NCBI GenBank assembly: GCA_035374585.1
Contig: DAOSPF010000097.1
Span: 1-9,411, forward strand
Source: JAKPQD01 sp029572965
Lineage (GTDB): Bacteria; Bacteroidota; Bacteroidia; Bacteroidales; DTGW01
Direction of reading: 5' to 3'
Length of the DNA stretch: 9,411 nucleotides
The notes under the pieces are model-generated. The model was not told where the DNA came from and made no database searches. It worked only from the letters and a program-made list of their open reading frames with translations. Both the position numbers and the translations under genes were made by a program. Positions 6,861 through 9,411 of the stretch are shown here, one piece after another (the stretch's first letter is position 1; each line of letters starts with the position of its first letter).

Positions 6861-8006
6861 ATGAAACACTTTTTGGGATTAATTACTATTGCTGCTGTTG
6901 CTCTTACAGCATGCAACCAGGCTTCAAAAACCGATGATGGTTTTTTGGCCGTTGATACTTTAGCTCAGCAAAAAAACTTCCAGGCTGAAATTGATGGTAA
7001 AAAGACTGACCTTTTTACGCTGAAAAATGACAGTGGAATGGTAGTGAAAATTACTAATTACGGAGCTCGCATTGTTTCTGTTTTGGTAAAAGACAAAAAT
7101 GGTAAATATGACGATGTAAACCTTGGCTATGCCAGTATTGCAGAGTATCAAAAGGATGGCATGTTCCTTGGGGCTGCTATTGGCCGCTACGGGAACCGCA
7201 TTGGTAAAGCTACATTTAAGTTAGATGGCAAAGAGTACAAACTTGCTGCAAACGATCATGGCAATACTCTTCATGGTGGTGTAAAAGGCTTTGACAAAGT
7301 AGTATGGGATGCTGTTCAAAATGGTGATACCCTTAACCTGAGCTATACTTCGCCTGATATGGAAGAAGGCTTTCCTGGCACTTTGAATGTTAAACTTCAG
7401 TACATCCTGACAAACAATAACGAGATAGTTATGAACTATGAAGCTGTAACAGACAAAAATACTGTTGTAAACCTTACTAACCATGCTTATTACAACCTTA
7501 GTGGCGAAGGAAATGGTGATATTTTAGGCAACTTGCTCCAAGTTAATGCAGCACAGACTACAGAAGTTGATACTTTACTTATTCCTACTGGTAAATTGGC
7601 CGACGTTGCTGGTACTCCATTTGATTTCAATACACCAACTGCTATTGGAGCAAGGATTGGAGAAGATAACCAACAACTCAAATGTGGAGGCGGATATGAC
7701 CATAACTGGGTGTTGACTAAGAAAGAAGGAGAATTGTCATTGGCATTACGTTTGACAGATACTATTTCAGGACGTTGTCTTGAGATTTTCACTACTGAGC
7801 CTGCCATCCAAATTTATGTTGGTAACTTTATGAATGGCACAGTGAAAGGAAAAACCGGGAAACCTCTTAATTATAGAAGTGCTATAGCTATGGAACCTCA
7901 GCATTTCCCTGACTCTCCAAACAAACCAAACTTCCCAAGCACAGTGCTCAAACCTGGCCAAACATACAAACAAACCAGTATTGTTAAATTTTCTGTGGTA
8001 AAATAA
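6861..8006 (+). CDS. galM: Aldose 1-epimerase (galactose mutarotase), lipoprotein form
   Basis: Interconverts alpha and beta anomers of galactose and other aldoses, feeding alpha-galactose to galactokinase. The longest frame opens at 6798 inside pdxA, but the ATG at 6861 is the right start: it begins MKHFLGLITIAAVALTAC, a signal peptide with lipobox L15-T-A-C18. The 381-residue protein should be lipid-anchored in the envelope rather than cytoplasmic. The catalytic set is complete: R113 (G-N-R-I-G), H138 (T-L-H-G-G), H208 (N-H-A-Y-Y-N-L-S-G), D280 (G-Y-D-H-N-W) and the base E345 (A-M-E-P-Q-H-F-P-D-S-P-N). The tail after Cys is NQASKTDDGF; the acidic pair could hint at surface export, but it is not a clear signal for that. 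43 nt after pdxA and 95 nt before galK, with a hairpin in the latter gap. Confidence 0.95.
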   Translation: MKHFLGLITIAAVALTACNQASKTDDGFLAVDTLAQQKNFQAEIDGKKTDLFTLKNDSGMVVKITNYGARIVSVLVKDKNGKYDDVNLGYASIAEYQKDGMFLGAAIGRYGNRIGKATFKLDGKEYKLAANDHGNTLHGGVKGFDKVVWDAVQNGDTLNLSYTSPDMEEGFPGTLNVKLQYILTNNNEIVMNYEAVTDKNTVVNLTNHAYYNLSGEGNGDILGNLLQVNAAQTTEVDTLLIPTGKLADVAGTPFDFNTPTAIGARIGEDNQQLKCGGGYDHNWVLTKKEGELSLALRLTDTISGRCLEIFTTEPAIQIYVGNFMNGTVKGKTGKPLNYRSAIAMEPQHFPDSPNKPNFPSTVLKPGQTYKQTSIVKFSVVK

Positions 8007-8036
8007 GCTTTTATATAACTAACCTAATCTAAAATT

Positions 8037-8089
8037 AAAGCTGTAATTGTTGCGTAGTCAGTTTGAATACCAATGGTTACAGCTTTTTT
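8037..8089 (+). terminator. Hairpin with T-tract between galM and galK (terminator or attenuator)
   Basis: Perfect 10-bp inverted repeat AAAGCTGTAA (8037-8046) and TTACAGCTTT (8077-8086), running straight into T8084-T8089. TTG (8047-8049) and CAA (8071-8073) extend it past a 3-nt bulge (TGG). The remaining loop is 21 nt. The T-tract ends 12 nt before the galK ATG. The form is that of an intrinsic terminator, but the stem is AT-rich and the loop long, so partial ending or a regulated hairpin is more likely than full stop. No good promoter for galK is seen after it, which means galK transcripts probably have to pass it. Confidence 0.5.
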
Positions 8090-8101
8090 AAATTTAAAAG
8101 A

Positions 8102-9250
8102 ATGAATACAAACGAATTGGTAAAGAAATTTGAGTCGTTGTACAATCAAAAACCAGTTATTGCAAGGGCTCCGGGGCGGGTAAACCTTATCGGCGAACAT
8201 ACCGATTATAACGAAGGTTTTGTCTTACCTGCCGCTGTTGACAAAGAGATTGTGTTTGCTATCCAAAAAAATGAAACCTCTAAAGTGCAGGTCTTTTCTA
8301 TGGATATGAACCAAAGTGCAACCTTTGATGTCAATGAGCTCAAAGCTCAGGCAGGGTGGGTAAACTACATTATTGGCGTTTTTGCTGAGGTGAAGAAAAA
8401 AGGTGTTGCTGTAAATGGCTTGAATATTGTTTTTGCCGGAGATGTTCCTCTTGGAGCAGGTATGTCATCTTCAGCAGCGCTGGAGTGTGCTTTGGCTACC
8501 GGGCTAAATTACATTTTTGGAGGTCCGTTGTCGAAAATTGACTTGGCGCTTGCGGCTCAGGCAGCCGAGCATAACTATGCCGGAGTTAAATGTGGCTTAA
8601 TGGACCAATATGCCAGCATCTTTGGTATGCCTGACCATGTGATTAAGCTTGATTGTCGCACCAACAAGCATGAGTATTTCAATTTTGATTTCTCTGATTT
8701 TGCCCTTGTGCTTTGCGATACAAATGTAAAACACTCTCTGGCTTCATCTGAGTACAATACACGTCGCGGACAATGTGAAGCGGGCGTAAAAGCTATTCAG
8801 GTACATCATCCAAATGTAAAAAGCCTTCGTGATGTTACTCTTCAAATGCTTGATGAAGTGAAAGGCTCATTAGATGCTGTTGCTTACGCTCGTTGTTCTT
8901 ATGTTGTTGAAGAAAATATCAGGGTCGAAAAAGCTTGCGAGGCGTTGAAAAAGAATGATTTTGCAGCTTTTGGCCAGTTTATGTATCAATCACACGAAGG
9001 CTTGCAGCATAAATACGAGGTTAGCTGCAAAGAGCTTGACTTTTTAGTAGATTGCACAAGAGATAACGCTGATGTCCTTGGTTCACGTATGATGGGTGGC
9101 GGATTTGGCGGTTGTACCATCAACTTAATCAAGCGTACTGCGGTAGATAAGTTTGTCAGCGAGATAGCTCCACGCTATAAGAAAGAAACAGGGCTGGATA
9201 TGAAAGCTTATATTGTTAAAATTGGCGCTGGTGCCAGAATTGGTGAATGA
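8102..9250 (+). CDS. galK: Galactokinase
   Basis: Phosphorylates alpha-D-galactose to galactose 1-phosphate with ATP, the first committed Leloir step; cytoplasmic GHMP kinase. The ATG at 8102 gives 382 residues, the same length as the E. coli enzyme. An upstream in-frame TTG at 8063 falls in the loop of the hairpin and is not preferred. Seen: the galactokinase signature A-P-G25-R26-V-N-L-I-G-E-H-T-D-Y36, with R26 the catalytic arginine; the ATP-binding motif G113-D-V-P-L-G-A-G-M-S-S-S-A-A; L166-M-D168-Q-Y with D168 the catalytic base; and motif 3 M331-G-G-G-F-G-G-C. All key residues are present. Its partner galM lies upstream. No galT, galE or sugar transporter is in the window; they may follow or lie elsewhere. 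Confidence 0.97.
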   Translation: MNTNELVKKFESLYNQKPVIARAPGRVNLIGEHTDYNEGFVLPAAVDKEIVFAIQKNETSKVQVFSMDMNQSATFDVNELKAQAGWVNYIIGVFAEVKKKGVAVNGLNIVFAGDVPLGAGMSSSAALECALATGLNYIFGGPLSKIDLALAAQAAEHNYAGVKCGLMDQYASIFGMPDHVIKLDCRTNKHEYFNFDFSDFALVLCDTNVKHSLASSEYNTRRGQCEAGVKAIQVHHPNVKSLRDVTLQMLDEVKGSLDAVAYARCSYVVEENIRVEKACEALKKNDFAAFGQFMYQSHEGLQHKYEVSCKELDFLVDCTRDNADVLGSRMMGGGFGGCTINLIKRTAVDKFVSEIAPRYKKETGLDMKAYIVKIGAGARIGE

Positions 9251-9332
9251 ATTCTAAGGTTTGTTAAACGTCAGTTCAACTTAGGAAGAAAGCTTACGTA
9301 TTTTATATTTACTGGCATTAACTAAATATTCC

Positions 9333-9411
9333 TTCCTTTTGCCTTGAAGCAAAAGGAACAAAAATTCAAGGCTTGCCGTAAATTGGCTAAAAAAAGCTTT
9401 ATCGACGGCTC
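9333..9411. repeat. Structured inverted-repeat element, probably a dispersed intergenic repeat (runs off the window)
   Basis: Three overlapping inverted repeats in 79 bases. (a) TTCCTTTTGC (9333-9342) / GCAAAAGGAA (9349-9358), a perfect 10-bp stem with loop CTTGAA. (b) GCCTTGAA (9341-9348) / TTCAAGGC (9365-9372), a perfect 8-bp pair that uses the loop of (a). (c) GCCG (9375-9378) / CGGC (9406-9409), enclosing TAAA / TTTA and GCT / AGC. It lies about 80 bases after galK, with no reading frame of note. From memory, repeats of the type CCTTTTGnnTTGAnnCAAAAGG followed by a matching half-site are common between genes in Bacteroidota; that is recollection, not a search. No T-tract follows stem (a), so it is not a standard terminator. 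Confidence 0.6.

Noticed and set aside
8063..8101. TTG at 8063 as the start of galK
   Set aside because: It falls in the loop of the galM-galK hairpin, and the extra 13 residues are not typical of galactokinases. The ATG at 8102 gives the standard 382-residue protein.
9254..9284. Imperfect hairpin after galK (GTTAAAC / GTTCAAC with outer CTAA / TTAG), considered as a terminator
   Set aside because: One mismatch and a 5-nt bulge, low GC, and no T-tract follows. Too weak to call.

Overview
The window looks like a chromosomal segment of a Bacteroidota bacterium. The evidence is AT-rich intergenic DNA, starts preceded by A/T-rich leaders rather than strong Shine-Dalgarno sites, several copies of the Bacteroidota -7 promoter box (TAnnTTTG), a GDVNGVGYE-type PdxA, a KISTS-type methionyl-tRNA synthetase, and a DUF4412-like secreted protein. 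The genus cannot be fixed from the sequence.

Layout. Positions 1-54 are not part of the neighbouring gene. They carry two small hairpins and resemble the right end of an IS200/IS605-type element. They abut a minus-strand operon (yraN-like endonuclease fold protein, then an MmcQ/YjbR protein, then a serine beta-lactamase-like hydrolase). The hydrolase has lost its C-terminus at this junction and is also frameshifted by a perfect 49-bp tandem duplication (55-152). A divergent gene at 1903-2544 encodes a small secreted DUF4412-like protein and ends in a strong terminator, tail to tail with an S66 LD-carboxypeptidase (2614-3522, minus). Divergent from that is the plus-strand block: metG (3668-5704), pdxA (5753-6817), a lipoprotein aldose 1-epimerase (galM, 6861-8006) and galactokinase (galK, 8102-9250). 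The last 80 bases form a dense set of inverted repeats that looks like the start of a dispersed repeat element.

Function. The window is mostly housekeeping: tRNA charging (MetG), vitamin B6 synthesis (PdxA), peptidoglycan recycling (LD-carboxypeptidase), and entry to the Leloir pathway. In the last, GalM converts beta- to alpha-galactose and GalK phosphorylates it. GalM carries a lipoprotein signal, so it should act outside the cytoplasm, while GalK is cytoplasmic. A hairpin with a T-tract lies between galM and galK and could set the ratio of the two.

Three gene starts are placed downstream of the longest open frame: 1903 (TTG) for the DUF4412-like gene, 6861 for galM and 8102 for galK. I found no tRNA, rRNA, CRISPR array or complete mobile element, and no convincing undescribed multi-gene system. 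The most interesting points are the damaged left edge, the galM-galK hairpin and the structured repeat at the right edge. No gene-free stretch exceeds 300 bases.
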